From the NCBI RefSeq assembly GCF_038008325.1, contig NZ_JBBOYW010000001.1:858001-922000 (forward strand): a stretch of DNA of 64,000 bases, given 5' to 3'. The notes below the pieces were generated by a model. The model searched no databases, had not been told where the DNA came from, and worked only from the letters and a program-made list of their open reading frames with translations. This document shows, one piece after another, positions 46,154 to 54,325 of this stretch. Every line of letters begins with the position of its first letter. Position 1 is the stretch's first letter. The DNA is from Lysinibacillus sp. FSL K6-0232. GTDB taxonomy: Bacteria > Bacillota > Bacilli > Bacillales_A > Planococcaceae. Position numbers and translations under genes: made by a program.

Positions 46154-46987
46154 ATGTTAAAAAAGCAATTAATTATGGAGAAAGCATTGGAGCTTTTTTC
46201 GGAACAAGGATTTGAAGCTACTTCTGTACAGCAAATTACAGAACGTTGTGGTATTTCAAAGGGTGCATTTTATTTGTCCTTCAAAACAAAAGACGAGCTG
46301 ATGATGTCAATGGTGGACTACTACTTACAACAATTTATCATAGATGTTGACCGAGTAGTCAAATGTGTGTCCAACAAAGAAATAATACTGGTGGAATTTT
46401 ACAAAAGTATTTTTCAAGCCTTTAAGGAGCATTCAGCATCAGCGCGTGTATTTCTAAATGAGAAGGTCTTTTTAGTAAAAAAAGAGCTATTTCATAAAAT
46501 AACAGCCTATGAAGCAGAAATGTCGAAATCGATTATTTATATGCTTGAGAAGCTTTATGGAGATACGCTACAGGACACGAAATATGATGTGATGTATTGT
46601 ATCAAAGGCTTTATGAAAAGCTATGCTGAGCTTTTTATTTTTTCAGATATGCCTCTTGATTTAGAGCAATTAGCAAAATCTTTAGCAGAAAAGACGGATA
46701 TTATTGCACGTCATACAACGATTCCTTTTATTACAGAAGAATTTGTAGCATTGATTGCAAAGCCATATGAGCAAGAGCTGACAAAGGATACTTTACTGCA
46801 ATTAATGGAGCAGCATATGGATACTACGGAGGATTCTATTGAAAGAGAATCCCTGGAGCTTTTAAAGCAGCAAGTAGAAAACCAAACTTATCATAAAGCG
46901 ATTATTAAAGGGCTAATTGAAAATCTACGTATGGACCCAGCCTACAACTGGATCGCTTATGTAAGTGCAAAATACTTTCAAATTTAA
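46154..46987 (+). CDS. TetR-family regulator of the RND pump
   Basis: A 277-residue TetR protein, longer than average. The N-terminal HTH contains EKALELFSEQGFEATSVQQI and GISKGAFYLSFKTKDEL (about 9-45); the C-terminal ligand domain is extended and ends with a helical tail rich in Glu/Leu. It is divergent from the RND gene with the operator between them, so it is probably the pump's repressor. Confidence 0.9.
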   Translation: MLKKQLIMEKALELFSEQGFEATSVQQITERCGISKGAFYLSFKTKDELMMSMVDYYLQQFIIDVDRVVKCVSNKEIILVEFYKSIFQAFKEHSASARVFLNEKVFLVKKELFHKITAYEAEMSKSIIYMLEKLYGDTLQDTKYDVMYCIKGFMKSYAELFIFSDMPLDLEQLAKSLAEKTDIIARHTTIPFITEEFVALIAKPYEQELTKDTLLQLMEQHMDTTEDSIERESLELLKQQVENQTYHKAIIKGLIENLRMDPAYNWIAYVSAKYFQI

Positions 46988-46996
46988 GTGGTAACA

Positions 46997-47039
46997 TAGA
47001 ATTGTTCACGGATGATGTGTGAACAATTCTATTTTTTTA
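46997..47039. terminator. Bidirectional terminator between tetR and the kinase gene
   Basis: Perfect stem AGAATTGTTCAC / GTGAACAATTCT with a loop of nine bases and a T-run, between convergent genes. Confidence 0.9.
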
Positions 47040-47807
47040 GTGTGGTATGGATTGAAGAGCTTCAAGTGTACTTGTGAAAGGCTCTTGAATCCATAGTAAG
47101 CGCTCAAGAAAATTTTGAACATCCATCGGTAAATGTAATTCATGTTGCCAAGCCTGTTCTTTTTGACTGCGTGGCTCATAGTTGGAATACAGTAAAAACA
47201 ATAAAAAATGACCAATAAAGTAAAGATCACTAATATGATTGGGTGCTTGTTTAGGGTTGTCAATTGTCGCAAGATCAATATTGGGTTTGAAAGTGGTAGC
47301 AAGACCAAAATCAATAATATGTAATTGCTGATTGACGAGTAAAATATTAGGGATGCGTAAATCTCGATGTACAATACCATGCTTGTGTATAGCAATAATT
47401 TGCGCTAAAAGCTGTTTAGTAATAGCAAGTGACTGAGCAACTGTAAACTTTGCGCCATCTTGAAAAATAAGCTGTTCAAAGGTTTGCCCATTAATATAGT
47501 CCATAATATAGAAGGGAATACCCTGAATCGCGCCTGTTGTATGAATAGACGGAACATAGGGCAGTGGTAATTGTTGTAATATATGAATTTCCTGCTTAAA
47601 TTTATCAATCGTTTTCTGATGGCGACGATGCTTGGGACGCAAGCATTTTAACACATATTGCTGCTTAGAAGAGCTTGCTTCAATTAAATAAGCACGACCA
47701 TATGAGCCATAGCCAAGAAATGTTTGAAAAGTGAAGTGTGGATGTTCGGCGATAAACTGCTCTACAGCTAAATCAAAGCTTTTCTCAGATAAACGCTTCC
47801 ACCACAT
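47037..47807 (-). CDS. Eukaryotic-like Ser/Thr protein kinase (YbdM-like)
   Basis: A 256-residue single-domain cytosolic kinase. The glycine loop is LGYGSYGRAYL (about 31-41), the ATP lysine is in YVLKCL (Lys54), the catalytic loop is HRDLRIPN (Asp149, Asn154) and the metal site is DFG (Asp166). The usual Lys two residues after the catalytic Asp is Arg here, a change seen in some active kinases. Length equals B. subtilis YbdM. No membrane or sensor domain. The ATG overlaps the stop of the 59-aa gene upstream, so translation is coupled. Confidence 0.85.
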   Translation of the reverse strand: MWWKRLSEKSFDLAVEQFIAEHPHFTFQTFLGYGSYGRAYLIEASSSKQQYVLKCLRPKHRRHQKTIDKFKQEIHILQQLPLPYVPSIHTTGAIQGIPFYIMDYINGQTFEQLIFQDGAKFTVAQSLAITKQLLAQIIAIHKHGIVHRDLRIPNILLVNQQLHIIDFGLATTFKPNIDLATIDNPKQAPNHISDLYFIGHFLLFLLYSNYEPRSQKEQAWQHELHLPMDVQNFLERLLWIQEPFTSTLEALQSIPH

Positions 47808-47986
47808 TAGCTGCTAAAGAAGCTTCTTGAGCTGAAAAAGCTGCGTGAGCTTTTGCGTGAGCGACGCTTATAATGCTTATGCCCGTAATAATTATGACGC
47901 TTAGAATATCTGTGACGACTGCTCGATGAGGAATAGCGGCGTTTCGATTTTCGATTGAGCAAGGAATGAAGGATTTTATCTAACAT
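47807..47986 (-). CDS. 59-residue basic Ser/Arg/Tyr-rich protein
   Basis: A frame of 59 codons with AAAAGGAG five to nine bases before its ATG. It starts MLDKILHSLLNRK and then becomes a Ser-, Arg-, Lys-, Tyr- and His-rich tail with SSSSS and SRSFFSS runs. Its TAA overlaps the kinase ATG (TAATG), so the two are an operon. The high serine and tyrosine content makes it a possible kinase substrate, which is an inference. No homologue family recognised. Confidence 0.75.
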   Translation of the reverse strand: MLDKILHSLLNRKSKRRYSSSSSRHRYSKRHNYYGHKHYKRRSRKSSRSFFSSRSFFSS

Positions 47987-48278
47987 AAAAACGCTCCTTT
48001 TAAAGTTGTTATTACTATATACGTAAAACTAAAAAGGAGGTTTCAAAAATCAATGAGTTATATTCAATTTTGTTTATGGGGTTTTAGCACTTTGTGAAAA
48101 TTGTTGAATAGCAAATGGTTAAATATTAGAGGATTGTGTAAGGCAATGAAGGAGCCTGATTGGAGATAGATATAAAAGCCATTGCTCTACATGCCTGATT
48201 TTGAACGAGTGTCTTTTCTGATTGGAAGATTGGCTTATACAATGTCGAAATATAAAATCAAACAGTAGGAAAATAAAA
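47987..48278. other. Intergenic region with no supported gene
   Basis: AT-rich. On the minus strand it must hold the promoter of the 59-aa/kinase operon, but no convincing box pair was found. A 14-codon frame behind AAGGAGG at 48053 on the plus strand is not convincing. Confidence 0.4.
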
Positions 48279-48323
48279 GAAGCTATCTGAGCAATGATGT
48301 TAACATAACTGTTCAGATAGCTT
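48279..48323. terminator. Terminator of rpoY-rnjA
   Basis: GAAGCTATCTGA / TCAGATAGCTTC 12-bp stem with a loop of about 22 bases, directly after the rnjA stop on the minus strand; tail TTTTATTTT. Confidence 0.85.
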
Positions 48324-48336
48324 CTCTGTTAGCATA

Positions 48337-50004
48337 TTAAATTTCCATAATGATTGGTAAAATCATTGGTCGACGTTTTGTTTTTTCAAATAAATATGGA
48401 CCTAAAACATCTGTAATTTCATTTTTTAGCTCTGTCCATTGAGGTGTTTTCGCTTGGATGGTTTCATTTAGATGACGATTCAGCATTTTTTGTGCTTCAT
48501 TAATCATCGTGCCTGACTCACGCATATAGACAAAACCACGTGAAATAATATCAGGACCTGAAACAATTTTTGGATTTTCCATATCAACACTTACAACAAC
48601 AATTACTAAGCCTTCTTCAGAAAGAATGCGGCGATCACGTAATACAATATTGCCGATATCGCCAATACCGTTACCGTCAATATAGACATCACCAGATGGA
48701 ATGCGGCCAGCTACATGTGCTTCATTGGCACTTAATGCTAAGACATCACCGTTTTCCATCACAAATGTGTTGTCAATTGGTACATCGCAATCCTCTGCTA
48801 AATGTGTATGCATTTTTAACATACGGAATTCACCATGGATAGGCATAAAGAATTTAGGCTTCATTAAACGAAGCATTAATTTTTGTTCTTCTTGTGAGCC
48901 GTGTCCAGATGTATGGATATTATTTAATGCACCATGGATGACTTCGGCACCAGCACGGAACAATAGGTTAATAATTTTATTAACGCTTACTGTATTACCT
49001 GGAACTGGTGATGAAGAAAAGACAACTGTATCGCCAGGCTGAATTTGAATTTGACGATGTGTACCATTGGCAATACGTGATAGGGCAGCCATCGGTTCAC
49101 CTTGTGAGCCTGTACATAAAATCATTACTTCATTTGCAGGTAGACGATTAATGCTTTGGGCATCGATAAATGTATCCTTAGGGGCTGTAATATAACCGAG
49201 CTCACGACCAATCGTGATAGCATTATCCATGGAACGCCCAAAGACAGCGATTTTTCTGCCGTATTTTACAGCAGCATCTGTTGCTTGCTGTAAACGATGA
49301 ATATTTGACGCAAATGTTGCGAAAATAATACGGCTATCGACCTTGCGGAATATTTCATCAATACTCTTACCAACAGTACGTTCTGACATTGTGAAATTAG
49401 GTTTTTCAGCATTTGTACTATCTGATAGTAAGCATAGTACACCATCACGACCAATCTCAGCCATTTTTGTCAGGTTGGCTGGCTCGCCTACAGGTGTAAA
49501 ATCAAATTTAAAGTCACCTGTGTGAACAATATTACCTGGTGGTGTTTTTACAACAATTCCATATGCATCTGGGATACTATGTGTTGTTCTAAAGAAGCTA
49601 ACAGATGTTTTTCTAAATTTAATCACATCGTCTTCTTTAATTTCAATAAGCTTTGTTGTACGTAATAGGCCATGTTCTTCTAATTTATTACGCAGTAAGC
49701 CAAGTGCAAGCTTACCGCCATAGACAGGAATATTTACTTGACGTAAAAGGTAGGGAATACCACCGATATGATCCTCATGTCCATGTGTAATAAATAGCCC
49801 TTTGATTTTATCGACATTGCGTACTAAATACGTATAATCTGGAATAACATAATCAATGCCGAGTAAATCGTCTTCAGGGAATTTTATACCAGCGTCAATT
49901 AAAACAATTTCATCTTGGAATTGAACGCCATAAGTATTTTTGCCGATTTCGCCCAGTCCGCCGAGCGCGAAAACAGCTGCTTGGTCATTTTTAACAAACT
50001 TCAT
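48337..50004 (-). CDS. rnjA: Ribonuclease J1
   Basis: A 555-residue metallo-beta-lactamase RNase with 5'-3' exonuclease and endonuclease activity in mRNA decay and rRNA maturation. The zinc motif is [10 protein letters not shown] (about 72-81), followed by the beta-CASP domain, [16 protein letters not shown], and the C-terminal domain. Length matches B. subtilis RnjA. It follows rpoY by five bases, the same order as in B. subtilis (ykzG-rnjA). Confidence 0.97.
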   Translation of the reverse strand: MKFVKNDQAAVFALGGLGEIGKNTYGVQFQDEIVLIDAGIKFPEDDLLGIDYVIPDYTYLVRNVDKIKGLFITHGHEDHIGGIPYLLRQVNIPVYGGKLALGLLRNKLEEHGLLRTTKLIEIKEDDVIKFRKTSVSFFRTTHSIPDAYGIVVKTPPGNIVHTGDFKFDFTPVGEPANLTKMAEIGRDGVLCLLSDSTNAEKPNFTMSERTVGKSIDEIFRKVDSRIIFATFASNIHRLQQATDAAVKYGRKIAVFGRSMDNAITIGRELGYITAPKDTFIDAQSINRLPANEVMILCTGSQGEPMAALSRIANGTHRQIQIQPGDTVVFSSSPVPGNTVSVNKIINLLFRAGAEVIHGALNNIHTSGHGSQEEQKLMLRLMKPKFFMPIHGEFRMLKMHTHLAEDCDVPIDNTFVMENGDVLALSANEAHVAGRIPSGDVYIDGNGIGDIGNIVLRDRRILSEEGLVIVVVSVDMENPKIVSGPDIISRGFVYMRESGTMINEAQKMLNRHLNETIQAKTPQWTELKNEITDVLGPYLFEKTKRRPMILPIIMEI

Positions 50005-50009
50005 GTTTG

Positions 50010-50219
50010 TTAAATTTCCTCCAAGACGAAGTTCGGGCTTGCTTGTTCGTACTGTAAATAGTTACCTTCAAGCAGTTGAATGAACTCGATATTGTAGTTA
50101 CGGTCTTTTAGCTTTTGACGTACTTCGCGTTCTGAAGCAGCTTCAAGGTATAGACTTTTAGTGTTTTCGCGAACTGGAATTTCATTTGCATTTTCTTGAT
50201 AATAAACTTTGTAAATCAT
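50010..50219 (-). CDS. rpoY: RNA polymerase epsilon subunit RpoY
   Basis: A 69-residue protein ([19 protein letters not shown]...) of the DUF1447/YkzG family, now RNA polymerase subunit epsilon. The ATG at 50219 follows AAAGGAG; a longer open frame to 50345 lacks a ribosome site and is not used. Directly upstream of rnjA. Confidence 0.95.
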   Translation of the reverse strand: MIYKVYYQENANEIPVRENTKSLYLEAASEREVRQKLKDRNYNIEFIQLLEGNYLQYEQASPNFVLEEI

Positions 50220-50463
50220 AGTTTGCTCTCCTTTAATTGCGTACAATTTTCTTGCACCTTTGACTACTACCACACACATGCTACAAGAAAACAACGAATT
50301 TCTAGTCAGTTCATGAAATGTACGTTTGTAATCCTTGTATCTCAATGCTTCAACTGTGCACTATGGTTAAAAATTTAGATAGGAAGTAGTGAGCTAGTGG
50401 TTGTGTATAGCCAAATAAATGCATTTCCTTTATATTATCATGCAGTTCCTCTAAAATAAAGAA

Positions 50464-50490
50464 AAGCCCTTCATTATTTGAAGGGCAAAT
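50464..50490 (-). terminator. Terminator of the 23-aa peptide gene
   Basis: GCCCTTC / GAAGGGC stem with a seven-base loop and a TTTTCTTT tail, starting a few bases after the peptide stop codon. Confidence 0.88.
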
Positions 50491-50491
50491 G

Positions 50492-50563
50492 TTAGGCAAT
50501 TGACTTTTTTCCGAGTATGCCGCGAAGTTGCTTCAACAGTTTCCGTTTTAGTTTCTTCATCAT
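50492..50563 (-). CDS. 23-residue cationic peptide, free-standing gene
   Basis: A 23-codon frame beginning MMKKLKRKLLKQLRG, with 9 Lys/Arg among 23 residues and leucines spaced to form an amphipathic helix. AAGGAG is 9-10 bases before the ATG; a near-consensus promoter lies just upstream and a terminator just after, so this is a complete single-gene unit. No known family recognised; a membrane-acting, RNA-binding or small-basic-protein role are all possible. Confidence 0.72.
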   Translation of the reverse strand: MMKKLKRKLLKQLRGILGKKSIA

Positions 50564-50584
50564 GGCACATCACTCCTTAGGATC

Positions 50585-50613
50585 ATTATAATAGAATTTG
50601 TACTCTATGTAAA
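50585..50613 (-). promoter_or_regulatory. Strong sigma-A promoter of the 23-aa peptide gene
   Basis: On the minus strand -35 TTTACA (50608-50613), a 17-base spacer and -10 TATAAT (50585-50590). Transcription would start about 15 bases before the ribosome-binding site. Confidence 0.8.
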
Positions 50614-50658
50614 GTCATTTACCTTGAATGAATAATATTTATAGAGAGGGAGCGTAAA

Positions 50659-51429
50659 ATGAATAAAATTTTATTTTTTGATGTAGATGGTACGCTTTAT
50701 AATAGCGAAAAAAAATTACCTGCATCCGCAAAAGAGGCACTTTTTGCAGCACGTCAGAATGGCTATGAGCTAGCCATTGCTACAGGACGTGCGCCATTTA
50801 TGATTGAATCACTACTAGAAGAGCTAGCGATCAATACATATGTAACCTTCAATGGACAGTATGTTGTCTATAAAGGGGAGGTCATCTATACAAATGGTAT
50901 TGAAAGAGAAGAGCTAGCGAAAATTATTGCCTTTGGCGAAGCACGTAATGAGCCTGTTGTATTTTTAGATGATAAACGGATGATTGCTTCTGTTGGTGAT
51001 CATTATCAAGTAGCAGAAAGTTTAAATACGTTGAAATACCCTTATCCAGAATTGGACTCGTCTTATTATATGCATCATAATGTCTATCAAACACTGATCT
51101 TTATGGAAGAAAAGGATGAACCTTTATACTGTGAAACATTCCCGAATGTTCAATTTGTGCGCTGGCATCGTTATTCTTGCGATATTTTGCCAAAGGGTGG
51201 CTCTAAGGCAGCAGGTATTGGGAAGGTGCTTGAAAAAATGGGTAGTACATTTAAGGATGCTATAGCTTTTGGTGATGGTATCAATGATATTGAAATGCTA
51301 CAAGCAGTTGGGACAGGCGTTGCCATGGGGAATGGTCATGAACGGGTGAAGAAGGTTGCGCACCATATTGCTGATCATGTAGATAAGGATGGGCTTGCCA
51401 AAATAATGCGTGAGCTAGCTATTATATAA
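50659..51429 (+). CDS. ykrA: HAD-superfamily Cof-type phosphatase YkrA
   Basis: A 256-residue HAD hydrolase of the Cof group. Motif I is FFDVDGTLYNSEKK (about 5-18), the cap domain is central, and motif III/IV is AFGDGINDIEMLQAVGTGVAMGN (in parts: AFGDGINDIEML, GTGVAMGN). It likely dephosphorylates a sugar phosphate or flavin-type substrate. Position next to rnjA-rpoY is as in B. subtilis. Confidence 0.9.
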   Translation: MNKILFFDVDGTLYNSEKKLPASAKEALFAARQNGYELAIATGRAPFMIESLLEELAINTYVTFNGQYVVYKGEVIYTNGIEREELAKIIAFGEARNEPVVFLDDKRMIASVGDHYQVAESLNTLKYPYPELDSSYYMHHNVYQTLIFMEEKDEPLYCETFPNVQFVRWHRYSCDILPKGGSKAAGIGKVLEKMGSTFKDAIAFGDGINDIEMLQAVGTGVAMGNGHERVKKVAHHIADHVDKDGLAKIMRELAII

Positions 51430-51434
51430 GAAGC

Positions 51435-51480
51435 AAAGAAGCAACTAGTTGGAAGGTAGTTCGACTAGTTGCTTCTTTAT
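51435..51480. terminator. Bidirectional terminator between ykrA and the DeoR gene
   Basis: AAGCAACTAGT / ACTAGTTGCTT stem with a 14-base loop and T-tail, between convergent genes. Confidence 0.85.
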
Positions 51481-52254
51481 TTATTGATGATTGTCAGCAG
51501 TGTTGGCAAGCTTTATTTGTATATTATTATCTGCAAAGTATTGCACTGTTTCCTTAGCCAAAGAGTCATCTGTAATAAGAAGGTCTATATCATTGATAGA
51601 GCATACTTGTATAGCTACATCTTTATTAAACTTAGAGGAATCGGCAGCTATATAAACGGCTTGTGAGATAGCAATAATTTGTTTTCTCGTCATTGCCTCT
51701 TCTAAATTAAAATCTGAAATACCTTTTTTTAGTGAAACACCACTAGCACAAATAAATGCCTTATTAATATTAAGATGATCAAAGCGGAAGAGAAAATCAT
51801 TAGATGTAACGGATTTTTCAGAATGACGAACTTTTCCACCAATAAGAATAACCTCAATAGTAGAACCAATAAGGTCAAAGGCTACAGGTAACGAGTTTGT
51901 GATGACAGTTAATTTTTCCTTTTCCAATAAAAATGGTGTCATTTGATATGTAGTCGTTCCGCTATCAATAAAAATACATTCACCATCTTGCACAAGTGAA
52001 GCACAAGCTTTGGCGATAGCAGTTTTCTCTGTTAACCGTTCATGTAGCCGTTGATCAATAATTCCTTCTACAGGTTCAATGTATTTTACACCTCCATAAA
52101 ACTTCTCAATTTTATTATCCTGTATAAGCTGCTGAATATCACGGCGAATGGTTTCCATCGAAACATTAAATTCCTTTGTCAATGTAACTAATTTCACGAC
52201 CTTATGCTGCCGTATAAACTGTAAAATATGTTGTTGCCTCTCTACCATATACAT
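51481..52254 (-). CDS. DeoR-family regulator of the aminoethylphosphonate cluster
   Basis: A 257-residue DeoR repressor: an N-terminal winged helix (ERQQHILQFIRQH...TKEFNVSMETIRRDIQQL, about 5-50) and a sugar-isomerase-like sensor domain with DSGTTTYQM (about 100). DeoR proteins usually bind phosphorylated metabolites. It is divergent from the phosphonate transport and breakdown genes, so it probably controls them. Confidence 0.88.
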   Translation of the reverse strand: MYMVERQQHILQFIRQHKVVKLVTLTKEFNVSMETIRRDIQQLIQDNKIEKFYGGVKYIEPVEGIIDQRLHERLTEKTAIAKACASLVQDGECIFIDSGTTTYQMTPFLLEKEKLTVITNSLPVAFDLIGSTIEVILIGGKVRHSEKSVTSNDFLFRFDHLNINKAFICASGVSLKKGISDFNLEEAMTRKQIIAISQAVYIAADSSKFNKDVAIQVCSINDIDLLITDDSLAKETVQYFADNNIQIKLANTADNHQ

Positions 52255-52290
52255 ATTATCACCTCTACTAAATATTTACTCAAAGTAGTC

Positions 52291-52314
52291 ATAACTTTGT
52301 CAATAGTTAGTTAT
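52291..52314. promoter_or_regulatory. Candidate DeoR operator in the divergent promoter region
   Basis: Inverted repeat ATAACT / AGTTAT with 12 bases between the arms, 37-60 bases from the regulator start and 85 from the ATPase start. Only a weak candidate. Confidence 0.35.
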
Positions 52315-52399
52315 AATTTAATCAAGATTTACATAAAACCGCATTTTCCTTTACAAATTGTCACTATACTAAGAGTAAGAACTGAGAGAGGTGAACAAT

Positions 52400-52768
52400 T
52401 TGCTAGCGTTAAAAAATATCTCAAAAAGCTATAAAAACAAGAAAGTTTTAACAGATATCAATATAACGATCGAATCAGGTGAAATCATTTCGTTATTAGG
52501 ACCAAGTGGTTGTGGTAAAACAACTTTGCTCAATATTATTTTAGGGCTTACAGATCAAACAACTGGACAGCTTATTTACAATGACCAAGATATAACACAA
52601 CAATCGATGCAAGAGCGAGGATTTAATATTGTATTTCAGGATTTTGCATTATTTCCTCATTTAAATGCCTATGACAATATCGTTTATGGCTTGAAAAATA
52701 AAAGTGTGCAAATGTCTAAAGAGGAGATACAAGAATATATTGAGTTTTTAGAGCTGACACCACATCTA
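52400..52768 (+). pseudogene. Aminoethylphosphonate ABC ATPase, 5' fragment
   Basis: First 123 codons of an ABC ATPase resembling PhnT/PotA types: Walker [15 protein letters not shown] (about 33-46) and Q-loop VFQDFALFPHL. It starts at the TTG at 52400, six bases after GAGAGGTG. At PHL the frame enters an IS630-family element and stops at 52780. Together with the 3' fragment it would encode 250 residues. Translation of this piece alone lacks the signature and Walker B, so it cannot work. Confidence 0.92.
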
Positions 52769-52853
52769 TATATAAGGTGATTAACTTTTAGACTTACACT
52801 CTTTTTCTTCGTTTTCCTGTATACTATTCTTAATAGATATGAAACGGAGAAAA

Positions 52854-53390
52854 ATGATGCGTAAAATTGTCCTAATTCCTGAAGAACAAATTCCTGCTGC
52901 TTTAGAAGAATTAAAGCTTGTCATGAAAGAAGAAAACAATCATAAAATGTTCGTTCGCTACCAAGTGATTTATATGTTACTTTCCGGCGAATCGTATGAA
53001 AAAATTGTCGACTATACAGGTCTTTCTTTAGCGACGCTGTTCAATTATCGCAAAGCTTATTGTGAAAAAGGGATCGCTGGACTTGGACGTAAAAAACAAC
53101 CTGGTCGAAAGCGTCATTTAACGGCTGAACAAGAAGCACGAGTCGTCGCGACAATTGTCAACCAAACGCCTAAAGATGCTGGTTTTCCCGTTGAAATGAA
53201 CTGGACAGCGCCTCTTCTTCGCGATTGGATTGAGCGAACATTTGGTGTGTCTTTTTCTGTACGTGGGACACGTGATTTATTGTACCGTCTTGGTTTAAGT
53301 TATACGAAACCAACGTATACATTGGAAAAAGCAGACCCCCTCAAACAAGCAGTTTTCCTTGAAAAATTTGAACAGGCGAAAAAAAACTAA
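52854..53390 (+). CDS. IS630 transposase, first frame (HTH region)
   Basis: About 178 residues holding the helix-turn-helix DNA-binding half of an IS630 transposase (SYEKIVDYTGLSLATLFNYR, then IAGLGRKKQPGRKRHLT). ATG at 52854 behind ACGGAG. It ends at a run of eight A (53379-53386) followed at once by a stop; a -1 slip there would continue into the catalytic half. Confidence 0.8.
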   Translation: MMRKIVLIPEEQIPAALEELKLVMKEENNHKMFVRYQVIYMLLSGESYEKIVDYTGLSLATLFNYRKAYCEKGIAGLGRKKQPGRKRHLTAEQEARVVATIVNQTPKDAGFPVEMNWTAPLLRDWIERTFGVSFSVRGTRDLLYRLGLSYTKPTYTLEKADPLKQAVFLEKFEQAKKN

Positions 53391-53920
53391 TTCATGGTCA
53401 AATTGATCGTATTTTATTTGAAGACGAGTCAATGATCCGTGATTACCAAGCGATTTCCAACACGTGGTTTCTTAAAGGTCAACAAAAAATCATTCCAACA
53501 TATGGCCGACATCAAGGGGTTAAGCTAATTGGTACATTGGATTACGAAACGGGCGATGTATTTTGCGTGCAAGAAGAACAATATACCGCTGTTGAATTCC
53601 TAAGTTTTTTAGAAAAAGTCATCGCTCGTTATCCGAATGAACGCATCGTGATGGTATTAGACAATGCGCGCATACACCATGCGAAATTGATTCAACCATT
53701 TTTAGAAAAGTATCAAGATTTCTTTGAATTTCTGTTCCTTCCGCCGTACAGTCCCAATTTAAATTTAATCGAAGGACTGTGGAAATGGATGAAGACAACG
53801 GTGATCCACAATGTCTTTTACTCAAATGTCGGAAAGATTCAACGTGCTGTCCAAGGCTTTATCCAAATGATTAATCAAACACCTGAAAATACGGTGAATA
53901 GGCTGTGCTTGAAACTCTAA
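53387..53920 (+). CDS. IS630 transposase, second frame (DDE domain)
   Basis: The catalytic half, readable in the -1 frame from 53387 (LIHGQIDRILFEDES...). DDE residues are in FEDES (Asp), MVLDNARIHHA (Asp) and PNLNLIEGLWKWM (Glu). Its own first ATG is at 53432, past the first catalytic Asp, so expression by frameshifting from the first frame is likely. Confidence 0.8.
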   Translation, partial: LIHGQIDRILFEDESMIRDYQAISNTWFLKGQQKIIPTYGRHQGVKLIGTLDYETGDVFCVQEEQYTAVEFLSFLEKVIARYPNERIVMVLDNARIHHAKLIQPFLEKYQDFFEFLFLPPYSPNLNLIEGLWKWMKTTVIHNVFYSNVGKIQRAVQGFIQMINQTPENTVNRLCLKL

Positions 53921-53939
53921 TTTTCTTTCACCGTATATA

Positions 53940-54325
53940 TACATAAAAAGGTTCATGAATTATCAGGTGGTCAAAAGCAACGTGTTTCGATTGCTCGGAC
54001 ACTTGTGATGCAGCCTAAAATATTATTGCTAGATGAACCATTAAGCGCGCTCGATGGTGTCATTAAGGAATCTATAAAGGAACGTATTAAATCCATTGCA
54101 CGTGAATTTAATTTAACAACGATTATTGTGACACATGATCCAGAGGAAGCATTAACGCTATCAGACAAAGTGCTAATCATTAATGAAGGAACAGTGGCAC
54201 AATTTGGGACACCACAAGAAATTATTACTGCTCCAAAAAATCAATTTATTGAGGACTTTATTTTAAAGCAACTTCATATTAAGCGACATAATATCTATCA
54301 CTTGTTTGGAGAAACATATGCTTAA
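53940..54325 (+). pseudogene. Aminoethylphosphonate ABC ATPase, 3' fragment
   Basis: The remaining part, in frame from CAT at 53942: signature ELSGGQKQRVSIARTL, Walker [15 protein letters not shown]-loop VTHDPEEAL, and a short C-terminal extension. It overlaps the permease start. Any ATG-led product (54005) would lack the signature motif and Walker A. Confidence 0.9.

Larger units (their letters stand above)
52769..53939 (+). mobile_element. IS630-family insertion sequence in the ATPase gene
   Basis: A 1171-bp element bounded by inverted repeats TATATAAGGTGA (left) and, inward from the right, TATATACGGTGA. A TA is present on both sides (52767-52768 and 53940-53941), the usual IS630 target duplication. 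Removing the element and one TA joins PHL to HKKVHELSGGQ in frame. Confidence 0.93.

Noticed and set aside
48053..48097. A 14-codon frame behind AAGGAGG in the kinase-rnjA gap
   Set aside because: The spacing is long (about 12 bases), the product has no notable feature, and no promoter or terminator supports it.
50220..50345. N-terminal extension of rpoY by 42 codons
   Set aside because: AAAGGAG sits before the ATG at 50219, and RpoY proteins are about 69 residues long.
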